This document shows, one piece after another, positions 16,770 to 26,200 of a stretch of 64,000 bases of DNA. Position 1 is the stretch's first letter. Every line of letters starts with the position of its first letter. The notes below the pieces were generated by a model. The model was not told the origin of the DNA. It saw only the letters and a list, made by a program, of their open reading frames with translations, and made no database searches. The position numbers and the translations under genes are program-made. Origin of the DNA: Pseudomonas taetrolens (GTDB lineage Bacteria; Pseudomonadota; Gammaproteobacteria; Pseudomonadales; Pseudomonadaceae); contig NZ_LS483370.1 of assembly GCF_900475285.1 (NCBI RefSeq), positions 1,316,001-1,380,000 on the forward strand, in the 5' to 3' direction.

Positions 16770-16794
16770 TGTGCGACTTTTCCTTGGTCGCACA
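16770..16794. other. Isolated hairpin in the htpX/aminotransferase spacer
   Basis: TGTGCGAC (16770-16777) and GTCGCACA (16787-16794) form a perfect 8-bp stem with a 9-nt loop. It lies about 70 bp beyond the 3' end of the aminotransferase gene. No T-run follows on the minus strand, so it is at best a weak terminator. The rest of the 372-bp spacer (16494-16865) shows only the htpX promoter; I see no gene in it. Confidence 0.45.
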
Positions 16795-16865
16795 CCATGC
16801 GAAGAAATTACTGATAGCAAGTTTTCAATAATTTCCAGATCAGATTCTCGGTAGCCTGCACGCGT

Positions 16866-18077
16866 TTACTGGCTGTAGGTCTTCAGGAAGTTACCGATGC
16901 GGCCAATGGCCTGATCCAGCTCATCGACACGCGGCAAGGTCACGACACGGAAGTGGTCTGGCCACGGCCAGTTGAACGCGGTGCCCTGAACCACCAGCAG
17001 TTTTTCCGAGAGCAGCAGGTCGAGAACGAACTTTTCATCGTTCATGATCGGACACACTTTTGGATCGATCCGCGGGAAGGCATACAGCGCGCCCATCGGT
17101 TTCACGCAGCTGACGCCAGGGATGTTGTTCAGCAACTCCCAGGTACGGTTGCGTTGCTCCAGCAGGCGACCGTTTGGCAGCACCAGGTCATTGATGCTCT
17201 GGTAGCCGCCCAGCGCGGTCTGGATGGCATGCTGGCTAGGCACGTTGGCGCACAGGCGCATGTTGGCCAGCATGTCGATGCCTTCGATGTAGCCTTGGGC
17301 GTTGTGCTTGGGCCCGGAGATGGCGATCCAGCCAGAGCGGAAACCCGCAACCCGGTACGACTTGGACAAGCCGTTGAAGGTCAGGCACAGCACATCGGGG
17401 GCCAGCGAGGCCGTGCAGATGTGAACGGCGTCATCGTAAAGGATCTTGTCGTAGATCTCGTCGGAGAACACCACCAGGTTGTGTTGGCGTGCGAGCTCGA
17501 GCATGCCCTGCAGCACTTCCCTGGAATACACTGCGCCGGTCGGGTTGTTCGGGTTGATGATGACCATGGCCTTGGTGTTCGGGGTGATCTTGGCCTTGAT
17601 GTCTTCCAGGTCAGGCCACCAGTTGGCCTGCTCGTCACACAGGTAGTGCACCGGGTGACCGCCCGCCAGCGTTACGGCGGCAGTCCAGAGCGGATAGTCC
17701 GGTGCGGGTACCAGCACTTCATCGCCATTGTTAAGCAGCGCTTGCAGCGACATCACGATCAGCTCGGAAACACCGTTGCCCAGGTAGATGTCTTCGATCC
17801 CGACGCCTTCTACCTCTTTTTGCTGGTAGTACTGCATCACCGCCTTGCGGGCACTGAACAACCCCTTGGAGTCGCTGTAGCCCTGGGCTGTCGGCAGGTT
17901 GCGGATCACGTCCTGAAGGATTTCGTCCGGCGCTTCAAAACCAAAAGGTGCCGGGTTGCCGATATTCAGCTTGAGGATGCGATGACCTTCCTCCTCCAGT
18001 CGTTTGGCGTGCTTGAGCACTGGGCCGCGAATGTCATAGCAGACGTTGGCGAGCTTGTTTGATTTGCTGACCTGCAT
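16866..18077 (-). CDS. alaA: PLP-dependent aminotransferase (AlaA-type, alanine/glutamate-pyruvate)
   Basis: This is a 403-residue class I/II aminotransferase. The cofactor lysine lies in LTFNGLSKSYRVAGFRSGW. IINPNNPTGAVYS is the conserved Asn/Pro loop, FSDEIYDKILYDD contains the Asp/Tyr pair that contacts PLP, and the distal Arg is in WPDHFRVVTLP. The N-terminus (KSNKLANVCYDIRGPVLKHAKRLEEEGHRILKLNIGNPAPFGF) matches the E. coli AlaA group. It makes alanine from pyruvate and glutamate. It is divergent from msrB. Confidence 0.9.
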   Translation of the reverse strand: MQVSKSNKLANVCYDIRGPVLKHAKRLEEEGHRILKLNIGNPAPFGFEAPDEILQDVIRNLPTAQGYSDSKGLFSARKAVMQYYQQKEVEGVGIEDIYLGNGVSELIVMSLQALLNNGDEVLVPAPDYPLWTAAVTLAGGHPVHYLCDEQANWWPDLEDIKAKITPNTKAMVIINPNNPTGAVYSREVLQGMLELARQHNLVVFSDEIYDKILYDDAVHICTASLAPDVLCLTFNGLSKSYRVAGFRSGWIAISGPKHNAQGYIEGIDMLANMRLCANVPSQHAIQTALGGYQSINDLVLPNGRLLEQRNRTWELLNNIPGVSCVKPMGALYAFPRIDPKVCPIMNDEKFVLDLLLSEKLLVVQGTAFNWPWPDHFRVVTLPRVDELDQAIGRIGNFLKTYSQ

Positions 18078-18299
18078 GGCGATGTGATCCCGAAAATGAA
18101 CGATCCAGACAGTGAGGGCACTGTTGCGCTGGGAAATTCTGCGTTTTCACACAGTGACTAACACCGCTTCGCTTCAAGAATCCGTTTGAATGCAACTTGA
18201 GCGGGTGCCAGACTGGCGCATAACGAGGCCCAATCATACGTGCCGCCCGACCCCTGGAAAAGCCACAGGTCGGGGTTTTTCAGCTGCAGAGGCAGAACA

Positions 18300-18695
18300 A
18301 TGGAAAAGTTGAGCAAAACCCTGGACGAATGGAAGGCCATGCTCGATCCAGAGCAGTACAACGTGTGCCGCCTGAAAGGCACCGAACGCCCATTTTCGGG
18401 TAAATACAACGCAACCAAAACTGACGGTGTTTATCACTGCGTGTGCTGCAATCAGCCCCTTTTCGACTCCAGCGCCAAGTTCGATTCGGGCTGTGGTTGG
18501 CCGAGCTTTTACCAGCCGATTGACGGCAGTGCGATGGTCGAGATCCGCGACGTGAGCCACGGGATGATCCGTACCGAAGTGGTCTGTGCCACATGCGATG
18601 CGCATCTGGGGCATGTATTCCCCGATGGCCCACCGCCCACCGGGCTGCGTTATTGCATCAACTCGGTCTGCCTGGACCTGGTTCCCCGCGACTGA
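18300..18695 (+). CDS. msrB: Peptide methionine-(R)-S-oxide reductase MsrB
   Basis: This 131-residue enzyme repairs the R epimer of methionine sulfoxide in proteins. The start at 18300 ([12 protein letters not shown]) follows AGAGGCAG and fits the family; a longer frame from 18240 is not favoured. Two CxxC zinc pairs are present ([11 protein letters not shown] and [14 protein letters not shown]). [10 protein letters not shown] and the catalytic Cys in GLRYCINS near the C-terminus are intact. It is followed after 16 bp by the glutathione peroxidase gene, so the two are probably co-transcribed as an oxidative-repair pair. Confidence 0.96.
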   Translation: MEKLSKTLDEWKAMLDPEQYNVCRLKGTERPFSGKYNATKTDGVYHCVCCNQPLFDSSAKFDSGCGWPSFYQPIDGSAMVEIRDVSHGMIRTEVVCATCDAHLGHVFPDGPPPTGLRYCINSVCLDLVPRD

Positions 18696-18711
18696 CTTTT
18701 CGAGGCCCGGC

Positions 18712-19194
18712 ATGAACGACAACCTGCTCGATATACCCTGCATCACCCTCGACGGTGAGCAAAAGACCTTGGCAGAGTTCGGAGGCAAAGTGCTGCTGGT
18801 GGTCAACACCGCCAGTAAGTGCGGCTTCACTCCGCAATACGCCGGGCTTGAAGCGCTGTGGCAGCAATACAAGGATCGCGGCCTGGTTGTGCTGGGCTTC
18901 CCGTGCAATCAGTTCGGGCAGCAGGAACCTGGTGATGAAGCGGCCATTGCCGGGTTTTGCGAAGTGAATTTCGGTGTGAGCTTCCCGCTTTTCAAGAAAG
19001 TCGAAGTCAATGGCAACCAGGCGCATCCGTTGTTTGTCCAGTTGAAAAAGCGCGCACCCGGGCTGTTGGGGTCTCAACGCATCAAATGGAACTTCACCAA
19101 GTTTCTGATCAGTGCACAGGGGCAGCGGGTTAAACGCTATGCCCCGACCACCAAGCCAGAAGCGCTCAAAAGCGATATCGAGGCGTATCTGTAG
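18712..19194 (+). CDS. Glutathione peroxidase family protein (Cys-type)
   Basis: This 160-residue thiol peroxidase reduces hydrogen and organic peroxides, with thioredoxin or glutathione as reductant. Motif NTASKCGFTPQYAGLEAL holds the peroxidatic Cys (not selenocysteine), GFPCNQFGQQEPG the Gln and second Cys region, and IKWNFTKFLI the Trp/Asn tetrad members. The start at 18712 lies 16 bp after msrB. A homologue is next to msrB in P. aeruginosa too (from memory PA2826/PA2827), where a MarR-family regulator OspR adjoins; no such regulator is here. Confidence 0.94.
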   Translation: MNDNLLDIPCITLDGEQKTLAEFGGKVLLVVNTASKCGFTPQYAGLEALWQQYKDRGLVVLGFPCNQFGQQEPGDEAAIAGFCEVNFGVSFPLFKKVEVNGNQAHPLFVQLKKRAPGLLGSQRIKWNFTKFLISAQGQRVKRYAPTTKPEALKSDIEAYL

Positions 19195-19273
19195 CTGCGG
19201 GCATGCATCGCGATGCAGGCAACGCGGCAGGTCGTCAAACCTGGCTGAGCCCGACGCGAGCACGCGCTTGCTC

Positions 19274-21592
19274 CTACAGGGGGGGATGCGGCACCCAGGT
19301 GTCGAGCAGGGCGGCGAGTTCTTCGCGGCGGAACGGCTTGGCCAGGTAGTCGTTCATGCCCGCCGAGCGGCAGCGCTCACGTTCTTCGGGCATGGCATTG
19401 GCCGTCAATGCGACGATGGGCAACTCCGGCCAGCGCCCGCTGTGCCGGATTTGGCGGCTAGCCTCGTAGCCATTCATCACCGGCATGTTGCAGTCCATCA
19501 GCACCAGATCAAAGTTGTGCTGTTCCAACTGACTGAGTGCTTCGCCGCCATGGGCTGCGACCACCACGTCACATCCCAATTTACTCAACATTCCCTTGGC
19601 AACCAGTTGATTGACCGGGTTGTCTTCGACCAGCAGGATGCGTGCGCGATGCGACGCGGGCTTACTGTCGACGGGCGCACCGGTATTTTCGCCGGCCTCT
19701 TTTTGCAGCAAGAACTGCAGGCTTTGATACAGCGCATGCCGTGACAGAGGACGGGCCTTTTGCTGTAACGGGGCAAGCGCCTTGACTTGATCTCCAGGCA
19801 TGAAGTTGCCGTAGGCCGTGACCAGCAAAATGGGCGCGCTGATGGCGGGGCGCAGGCCAAACAGGCATTCAGGACAGTCCGTAATCAGCAATTGTGGGTC
19901 GATACCGGCCAACGAATCGTTCATTGAAAAACGCTGATACTCCACCCCCCATAATGGCAAATACAGGCTCAGCAACTCACTCAGGCCACTGCTTGCAGCA
20001 CTGACCGCAATGACACAGCCAGACAACTGTTTTGGCGGTGGCGCAGGGGTATGGCAGGGCAGGGGCAGTTCGGCGCAGAACTGACTGCCAAAACCGACTT
20101 CTGAGCTGATCGTCAACCGCCCCTGCATGGCTTCGCACAGGCTGCACGTCAACGCCAGACCCAGGCCTGTGCCGCCGAACTGGCGAGTGATGCCGGCTCC
20201 GGCCTGGGTAAAGGGTCTGAATATCTTTGCCTGGGCTTCCTGGGCGATGCCAATGCCGGTGTCACAGACCTCGATGTGAACTCGATCGTCCTGGGCGCGA
20301 AGACGAACATCCACACGACCAAAGCGAGTGAATTTCAGTGCATTGGACAGCAGGTTGCTGACGATTTGGCGCACCCGGGTCGGGTCTCCCAGCACCAGCG
20401 CAGGGAAGTGCGGGTCGATCAGGCAGGTCAGCTCGACACTGGGAGCTGCGTTCTGCGATAGCAGGTTGGCCGTGTCCTCAACCAGCGCGCCGAGGTCGAA
20501 CGCGATATGTTCAAGTTCCAGTTGCCCGGCATCGAATTTCGACAGGTCGAGGATGTCGTTCAACAATTCGACCAATACCTTACCCGAGTCGTGGGCAATC
20601 GATAGCTGCTGGTGTTGTTCGGCATTCAGCGGGCTGTCCAGGCACAGAGCCAGCATGCCAAGCAGGCCGTTGAGAGGGGTGCGTATTTCGTGGCTCATGT
20701 TGGCCAGAAAGGCCGATCGTGCCTGAGCCATCTCCAGTGCGGTGCTTCGTGCGGTTTCAAGCTCTTGATTGGACAGGCAGAGCCGGTCGTTGATGGCTTT
20801 CAGCTCTTGAGTACGTGTCGATACGATGGTTTCCAGCTGCGCCAGGTATTCCGTCAGGCGGTTTTCGGCGTTGCGTCGATGTTCAATTTCACGGGCCATG
20901 GCGTCGAATTGCTGGTTGGCGGCATTGACCAGTACGCCAATTTCATCGTCTTCATGGCCGGGCGGGCAATGGATCCGCGATTGCTTGGGATCTCCCGGCT
21001 TGCTGTTACTGAGCTCGCGAATAACCCGCACCAGCGGCTGGGTCAGCATCACGTAAAACAAACCCAGGAGGATGAATATCAAGATCAGGCTGCGGGCAAA
21101 ACCGGATAAGAGCGTGATCTCGGCGCGGTGCAGGAACCGGCTGCCAAACGGATACGTGTCCACTTCAATGTGCAGTACACCCACGCTTTGCTCAGGCAAA
21201 TGATCGAAGTACAGCCGGTCGTCAAATGAGCGGTTGGTCCCGAATAAAAAATCACTGAGTGCCCGATAACGTCCGTCTTCAGGTTGATCACGTACCGAGG
21301 CGAGCGCCGCTTTATCGTTATCAAGGACCTGCACGCCAACGATTGCCGGTGAGCGCAACAAGCCCAGCGCCAACTCCTGGGCGAGTTCTGAGTCCAGGTT
21401 GTAGGCAATGCGTGATGCCGGGTTATGACTGATCTCAAGCAGTGAGTCGATTTCACGATTGATAGCAGCGTTTTCGCTGGCATAATCGATGCCGATTTGC
21501 AGCAGGCTGAGCAATGTCCCCAGAATAAAGCCGACCAGCACTGTCAGCTTTGCTTGCTTGAAAGACAGGCGGTGGGCGAGTTTTATATCCAT
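19274..21592 (-). CDS. sagS: SagS-like hybrid sensor histidine kinase/response regulator
   Basis: This is a 772-residue inner-membrane kinase from ATG 21592; a longer frame to 21718 would run towards the divergent gene. Layout: TM1 (about 16-36), a periplasmic sensor domain (about 37-160), TM2 (about 165-187), HAMP-like and coiled-coil segments, HisKA with His301 in FLANMSHEIRTPLNGLLG, HATPase (N box NLLSNALKFTR, G boxes DTGIGI and GGTGLGLAL), a degenerate central receiver-like stretch, and a C-terminal receiver (RILLVEDNPVNQL, DLVLMDCNMPVMNG). There is no Hpt domain. In P. aeruginosa SagS signals attachment through the phosphotransferase HptB. Neighbours gpx, msrB, aminotransferase, htpX and tpm match that locus. 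Confidence 0.82.
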   Translation of the reverse strand: MDIKLAHRLSFKQAKLTVLVGFILGTLLSLLQIGIDYASENAAINREIDSLLEISHNPASRIAYNLDSELAQELALGLLRSPAIVGVQVLDNDKAALASVRDQPEDGRYRALSDFLFGTNRSFDDRLYFDHLPEQSVGVLHIEVDTYPFGSRFLHRAEITLLSGFARSLILIFILLGLFYVMLTQPLVRVIRELSNSKPGDPKQSRIHCPPGHEDDEIGVLVNAANQQFDAMAREIEHRRNAENRLTEYLAQLETIVSTRTQELKAINDRLCLSNQELETARSTALEMAQARSAFLANMSHEIRTPLNGLLGMLALCLDSPLNAEQHQQLSIAHDSGKVLVELLNDILDLSKFDAGQLELEHIAFDLGALVEDTANLLSQNAAPSVELTCLIDPHFPALVLGDPTRVRQIVSNLLSNALKFTRFGRVDVRLRAQDDRVHIEVCDTGIGIAQEAQAKIFRPFTQAGAGITRQFGGTGLGLALTCSLCEAMQGRLTISSEVGFGSQFCAELPLPCHTPAPPPKQLSGCVIAVSAASSGLSELLSLYLPLWGVEYQRFSMNDSLAGIDPQLLITDCPECLFGLRPAISAPILLVTAYGNFMPGDQVKALAPLQQKARPLSRHALYQSLQFLLQKEAGENTGAPVDSKPASHRARILLVEDNPVNQLVAKGMLSKLGCDVVVAAHGGEALSQLEQHNFDLVLMDCNMPVMNGYEASRQIRHSGRWPELPIVALTANAMPEERERCRSAGMNDYLAKPFRREELAALLDTWVPHPPL

Positions 21593-21767
21593 AGGGTGCT
21601 GCACCTGATTCCATTCTCTGTCGGCGGGCAAGAGTAGTCGATTAACGACCTGACCGGCAGGCAAACTGCGCTGTTTCCGGGTATTGCATGTGAGTCGGCT
21701 CGTAGAGGGACGTTCCATGCATGCATTACTAACATGCCATCCATGTGTATCAGTCCAAGGAGATGTT

Positions 21768-22661
21768 GTGGAGTCTAAACTGAATGCCTTCCTAGAACGT
21801 GCCGAAGCGGTTCTGGCGCGTCTTGAGCCTCTGTTGCCGGCTCCTCGTGAGCCTATCGACTGGCACGGTTGTCTGGCTGCCCGATGGCAACGTGAGGGTC
21901 GTTCGGGTTATTTGATGCCGCTGGATGTCAGCCTTGAAATGCGTCTGACAGACTTGATCGGTGTCGATAATCAGCGTGATCAGTTGGGACGCAATACTAA
22001 ACAATTCCTCGACGGGTTGCCGGCCAATCATGCCCTGCTTTGGGGGTCGCGCGGTACTGGCAAGTCCTCGCTGATTCGAGCCTTGCTCGCGGAGTATGCG
22101 TCGTCGGGCTTGCGCCTGATTGAGATTGAACGTGATCATCTGGCCGACCTGCCGCGCGTGGTCGAACAGCTGCAAGGGTTGGGGCAACGATTCGTATTGT
22201 TCTGCGATGATTTGTCCTTTGAGGCTGGCGAGAGCGATTACCGGGTGCTGAAAAGCGTGCTTGATGGCTCGCTGGAGCAGGCTCCGGACAACGTCTTGCT
22301 CTACGCCACCTCTAATCGCCGGCACTTGGTGCCTGAAAAAGAGAGCGACAACGAAAACTGGAAGAACGTCGATGGTGAGCTGCACCCCAACGAAGCGGTG
22401 GAAGACAAGATTGCCTTGTCTGATCGTTTCGGCCTTTGGCTGTCGTTCTATCCCTTTACCCAGGAACATTTCCTGAGTGTCGTCGAGCACTGGATTGATG
22501 TACTGGCCGGCAAAGCCGGTTTGCAATGGCAGCGCGATGAGGCGCTGGATATTTTGGCCGTACGCTGGGCGACCGGGCGCGGCAACCGTAACGGCCGCTG
22601 CGCTTATCAGTTCGCACGTTATTGGGTTGGATTGAAACTCTTGGAGCAAGCTCATGATTGA
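21768..22661 (+). CDS. DUF815 family P-loop ATPase
   Basis: This is a 297-residue AAA-like ATPase. The start is GTG at 21768 (VESKLNAFLERAEAVL), chosen because AAGGAG sits at 21757-21762; an ATG at 21763 is out of frame. Walker A is LLWGSRGTGKSSLIRALL (about residues 90-107) and a Walker B-like LFCDDLSF lies at about 149-156. ATSNRRHLVPE looks like a sensor-1 region. The cellular role of this widespread family is unknown. The 3' end overlaps the methionine sulfoxide reductase gene by 8 bp, implying co-translation. Confidence 0.92.
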   Translation: MESKLNAFLERAEAVLARLEPLLPAPREPIDWHGCLAARWQREGRSGYLMPLDVSLEMRLTDLIGVDNQRDQLGRNTKQFLDGLPANHALLWGSRGTGKSSLIRALLAEYASSGLRLIEIERDHLADLPRVVEQLQGLGQRFVLFCDDLSFEAGESDYRVLKSVLDGSLEQAPDNVLLYATSNRRHLVPEKESDNENWKNVDGELHPNEAVEDKIALSDRFGLWLSFYPFTQEHFLSVVEHWIDVLAGKAGLQWQRDEALDILAVRWATGRGNRNGRCAYQFARYWVGLKLLEQAHD

Positions 22662-23136
22662 TTTGAACGCCACAGGCGCGGGTCTGGACGGCTACGCCTT
22701 GCTAAAGGCCCAGTTGGAGTCCTTGCTGGCGGATGAGCGCGATTTTATTGCCAATGCGTCACAGTTTTCGGCTTTTTTGTACCACCAGCTTGAAGACTTG
22801 AACTGGGCGGGGTTTTACCTGAATCGCGATGAAGAATTGGTGCTGGGACCGTTTCAGGGCCAGATTGCCTGCGTCCGTATTCCTTTCGGGCGGGGAGTGT
22901 GCGGGGCGGCGGCGGCAAGCAGACAAACCCAGCGAGTGGAAGATGTACACGCGTTCCCCGGGCATATTGCCTGCGACAGCGCCTCCAACAGCGAGTTGGT
23001 GGTGCCCTTGATCAAGGAGGGTCGCCTGATCGGCGTACTGGACCTGGACAGCCCTTGTATTGGCCGGTTTACAGAGCAGGATCAGCAAGGCATTGAAGCC
23101 CTGGCTGCCATCTTCATGCGTTTGAGCGAGTGCTGA
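22654..23136 (+). CDS. Free methionine-(R)-sulfoxide reductase (GAF domain, MsrC type)
   Basis: This is a 160-residue single GAF-domain enzyme that reduces free L-methionine-R-sulfoxide. Conserved cysteines are in IPFGRGVCGAAA, in HIACDSASNSELVVP and possibly elsewhere in the N-terminal half, as in fRMsr proteins. VVPLIKEGRLIGVLDLDSP is the family C-terminal core. The ATG overlaps the upstream ATPase gene by 8 bp and a GGAG lies ahead within that gene. MsrB and Gpx are encoded about 4 kb away. Confidence 0.93.
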   Translation: MIDLNATGAGLDGYALLKAQLESLLADERDFIANASQFSAFLYHQLEDLNWAGFYLNRDEELVLGPFQGQIACVRIPFGRGVCGAAAASRQTQRVEDVHAFPGHIACDSASNSELVVPLIKEGRLIGVLDLDSPCIGRFTEQDQQGIEALAAIFMRLSEC

Positions 23137-23222
23137 TCATCCGTTGATGCGCAGCCAGCCCTGAGCCTCGACGCATCGCCCCGGACGATGTGTTCAGGCT
23201 CGAAAGCGCCAGGCATCCAGCG

Positions 23223-26200
23223 CTACGGTCTGGGCCTGGCCAGCTCCCGGGTCAACGCCCGCTCCAGAGACTTCATGGCGTTTTTCACGGCCTTGCGGCT
23301 TGGTTCAAGTGTGGACGGGCTGGCGTGTTCCAGTGTTTCGCAGTGCCTGATCAGTTCGTTGGCCCCCACAATTCTCGCGGCCCCCTTTATCCGGTGAGCT
23401 ATCTCGGCAAAACGTTGCAAACCGTCTTCGGCACGCAGTTCAAGCAGTACCTTGAGATCCTGCCGGTTGCTGCGCAACAGCTCTTCAAGCAAGTGCTGTA
23501 TTTGTGTGTCGTCTTGCCCCGAAAGCGAGTAGAGGCTTTCTGTGTTAAACACGCTTTGCGACGGGGGGAGCGGCTCAAGCTTGTTCAAGCGTTGGCTCAA
23601 GAGTGTCAGGCTGATGGGCTTGAACAAGCAGTCGTCCATGCCCGCCTGCTGGCAACGCAAGCGTTCCTCGGGTTGAGCATTGGCAGTGAATCCCAGCACG
23701 GTACAGCGCTGGCGTTGCGATGCCTGCTCATGTGCGCGGATGGCCCGGGTCAGGTCATAGCCGTTCATCACAGGCATGTTGCAGTCAGCGATAACCAGGT
23801 CGAATGTGCCTTCTTTCCAGAGATCAAACCCGGCAGCCCCATTCTGCGCGGTGGTAAAACAATGCCCCAGAAATCCCAGTTGCTGGCACATCAACAAACG
23901 ATTGGCAGGATGGTCGTCCACCACCAGCACGTTTAACGGACAGGTGGCGGGGGTGATTTCCGGTTCTTGTGTGGCGGGGGACAAGCCAGGCGCCAGTGTC
24001 GGGATCCTGAGCGAGACACGAACCTGGGTACCAGCGTTGGGCTGACTGCTCAGTTCGAGGCTGCCCCCCATCATTTCGCACAGGCTGCGACATATCACCA
24101 GTCCCAGCCCTGCGCCATTGAGCGCCAACTGCCCGCTGTTTTCCACTTGGGCAAAGGGCTCGAACAAACGCGCCTGATCAGTTTCACTGATACCGATACC
24201 GGTGTCTGTAACGCTCATGTTCAGCTCAACCTGATCCGCGGTCTCGGTTGGCAGCATATTGATCTCGAGCGTGACCTGCCCGCGCTCGGTGAACTTGATG
24301 GCATTGCTGACCAGATTGGTCAGGATTTGCTTGAATCGAAGCGGGTCGATCAGTACATGCGGGACCTGATCGTCCGGTTTGAAAATCAATGAGAGGGTCA
24401 GGTTTTTTTGTCGAGCCAGTCCATCAAAGACACGGATCACCGAGTGTGCCAGATCCTGCAGATTGACCCGTTCCGCAGACAGGTTCAGCCGCCCGGATTC
24501 GATGCGGGCGATGTCCAGAATGTCGCCGATCAACTCCAGCAGGTCTTTGGCCGAGTTATAGGCGACTTCAATGGAGGGGCGGTCAAGGTGCCCCTGGTCT
24601 GCACGCTTGAGGGTGAGTTCCAGCAAGCCGATGACGGCATTCATCGGTGTCCGGATCTCATGGCTCATGGTGGCCAGGAACGTACTTTTGGCGCGGTTGG
24701 CGTCATCTGCTAGTTCTTTGGCTGTGCGCAGTTCATCGAAAAGCTGGCGCCGGTCGCTGATGTCGATCCAGCCGCCAATGATGCCTTGCACTTCACCCAG
24801 AGAGTCCCGGTAGGGCAGGATCCAGTGGTAGATAGTGAGCGTCCTGTCGCCGATACGCAGCGGGCGATCGACGATCATCGGCGTGCCTTCGCCCATGACC
24901 CTCAGGTAGTCGGCCTGATAATCATGGGCTTCGTGCTCGTTGTTCAGAATGCTGCAGGTTTGCATCACCGTCTTGCCGATGACGTCTTCGCGCCTGGCCG
25001 AAAAGGCCTTCAAGTAGCTGTCGTTGCAGGTTTGCAGAGCCCCTTGGCGATCACGCACATAAATCGGATGAGGGGTGCCATCGACCAGCGCCCGCATGAA
25101 CTCGAACTGGTCGTTAAGGGCTCGCTCGGCCATTTCCCGTTGACGAATCTGGCGCCGCATATAGGCATTCCAGAGCAGTGACAATATCAATAACAGGCTT
25201 GTGCCGATGATGACCTGATAAATCAGGCGGTGGTAATTGCGCCAGTAAGTGTCTGATGCCGGTACGTATCCGCGCCAGCGGCTATTGATGATGCCCAGTT
25301 CGTCAGGCGCGATGCTGAGTAGTGCCTTGTTGAGGATTGAGCTCAACTCGGTGGCATCCCGGGCGGTGGCCAGTGAGAACGTTGCGGGTTGCGTGCCGAT
25401 CGTCGCGCTGATCTGCAAGCGATTCTGAAACAGTTGGGATGACAGCAGATAGTTGGCAATGACCAGCGTGCTGACCGCACCTTGTACTTTGCCTTCGGCC
25501 AGTAATTCCGTGGCGTGATAAAGGTCGCCGGTTTCGACCAGCGATATCTGTGGGTACTCTTTGCGCAGGTAGTCGGTCAGGGGGTTGCCCAGGGGCAGGG
25601 CCAGGCGTTTACCGGCCAGTTGTTCAAGGCTTGACGGCTGCTCGTAGCCTTTGGTGGTGAGCAGGACAAAGGAGTTCTCGAGATAGGGTCGGCTGAAATG
25701 AAGGGTGTTTTCTCGAGAGGTAGAAGGGCTGATGGCCGAGATGATGTCGGCCTCATGCCGATTGATCATTTCGATCATGGCGTTAAGGCTGTGAGCGCGC
25801 TGTATTTCGAAGCGCAGCCCGGTGCGCAGGCGTATGACTTCCAGCAGGTCGGCCGTGATTCCCCTGAAGTTTCCTTCTGAATCAATAAAGGTCAGGGGGG
25901 CCAGTGTTTCATTGATCACCACTTTGACGACCGGGTGCCGCGCCAGCCAGCGCTCCTCGCGCTCCGTCAGTTGCAGTTTCTGGTCGGTCAGCAATATGTC
26001 GCTGCCAGCGCTCCAGCGTTTGGCAATGCTCTCTCGCTCAGTGTTGGGGACCGCGCTGAGAGTGGTGTTGATGATGTCCAGCAATTGCGTGTTATCGCGG
26101 CGTACGGCAAAACTGAAACCGTGGGCTTCGTGCTTGCCGAAATTGGCCATTTTGATGTTTTTCAGATACCCCTTGTTGATCATGTAGTGAGTTGACACCG

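Noticed and set aside
18712..19194. Selenocysteine glutathione peroxidase
   Set aside because: The active residue is encoded as Cys (SKCGFT) and there is no in-frame TGA.
19195..19273. Terminator or REP between gpx and the hybrid kinase
   Set aside because: Only a short TGCATCGCGATGCA palindrome and a CTCCTACAG fragment are visible; too weak for a feature.
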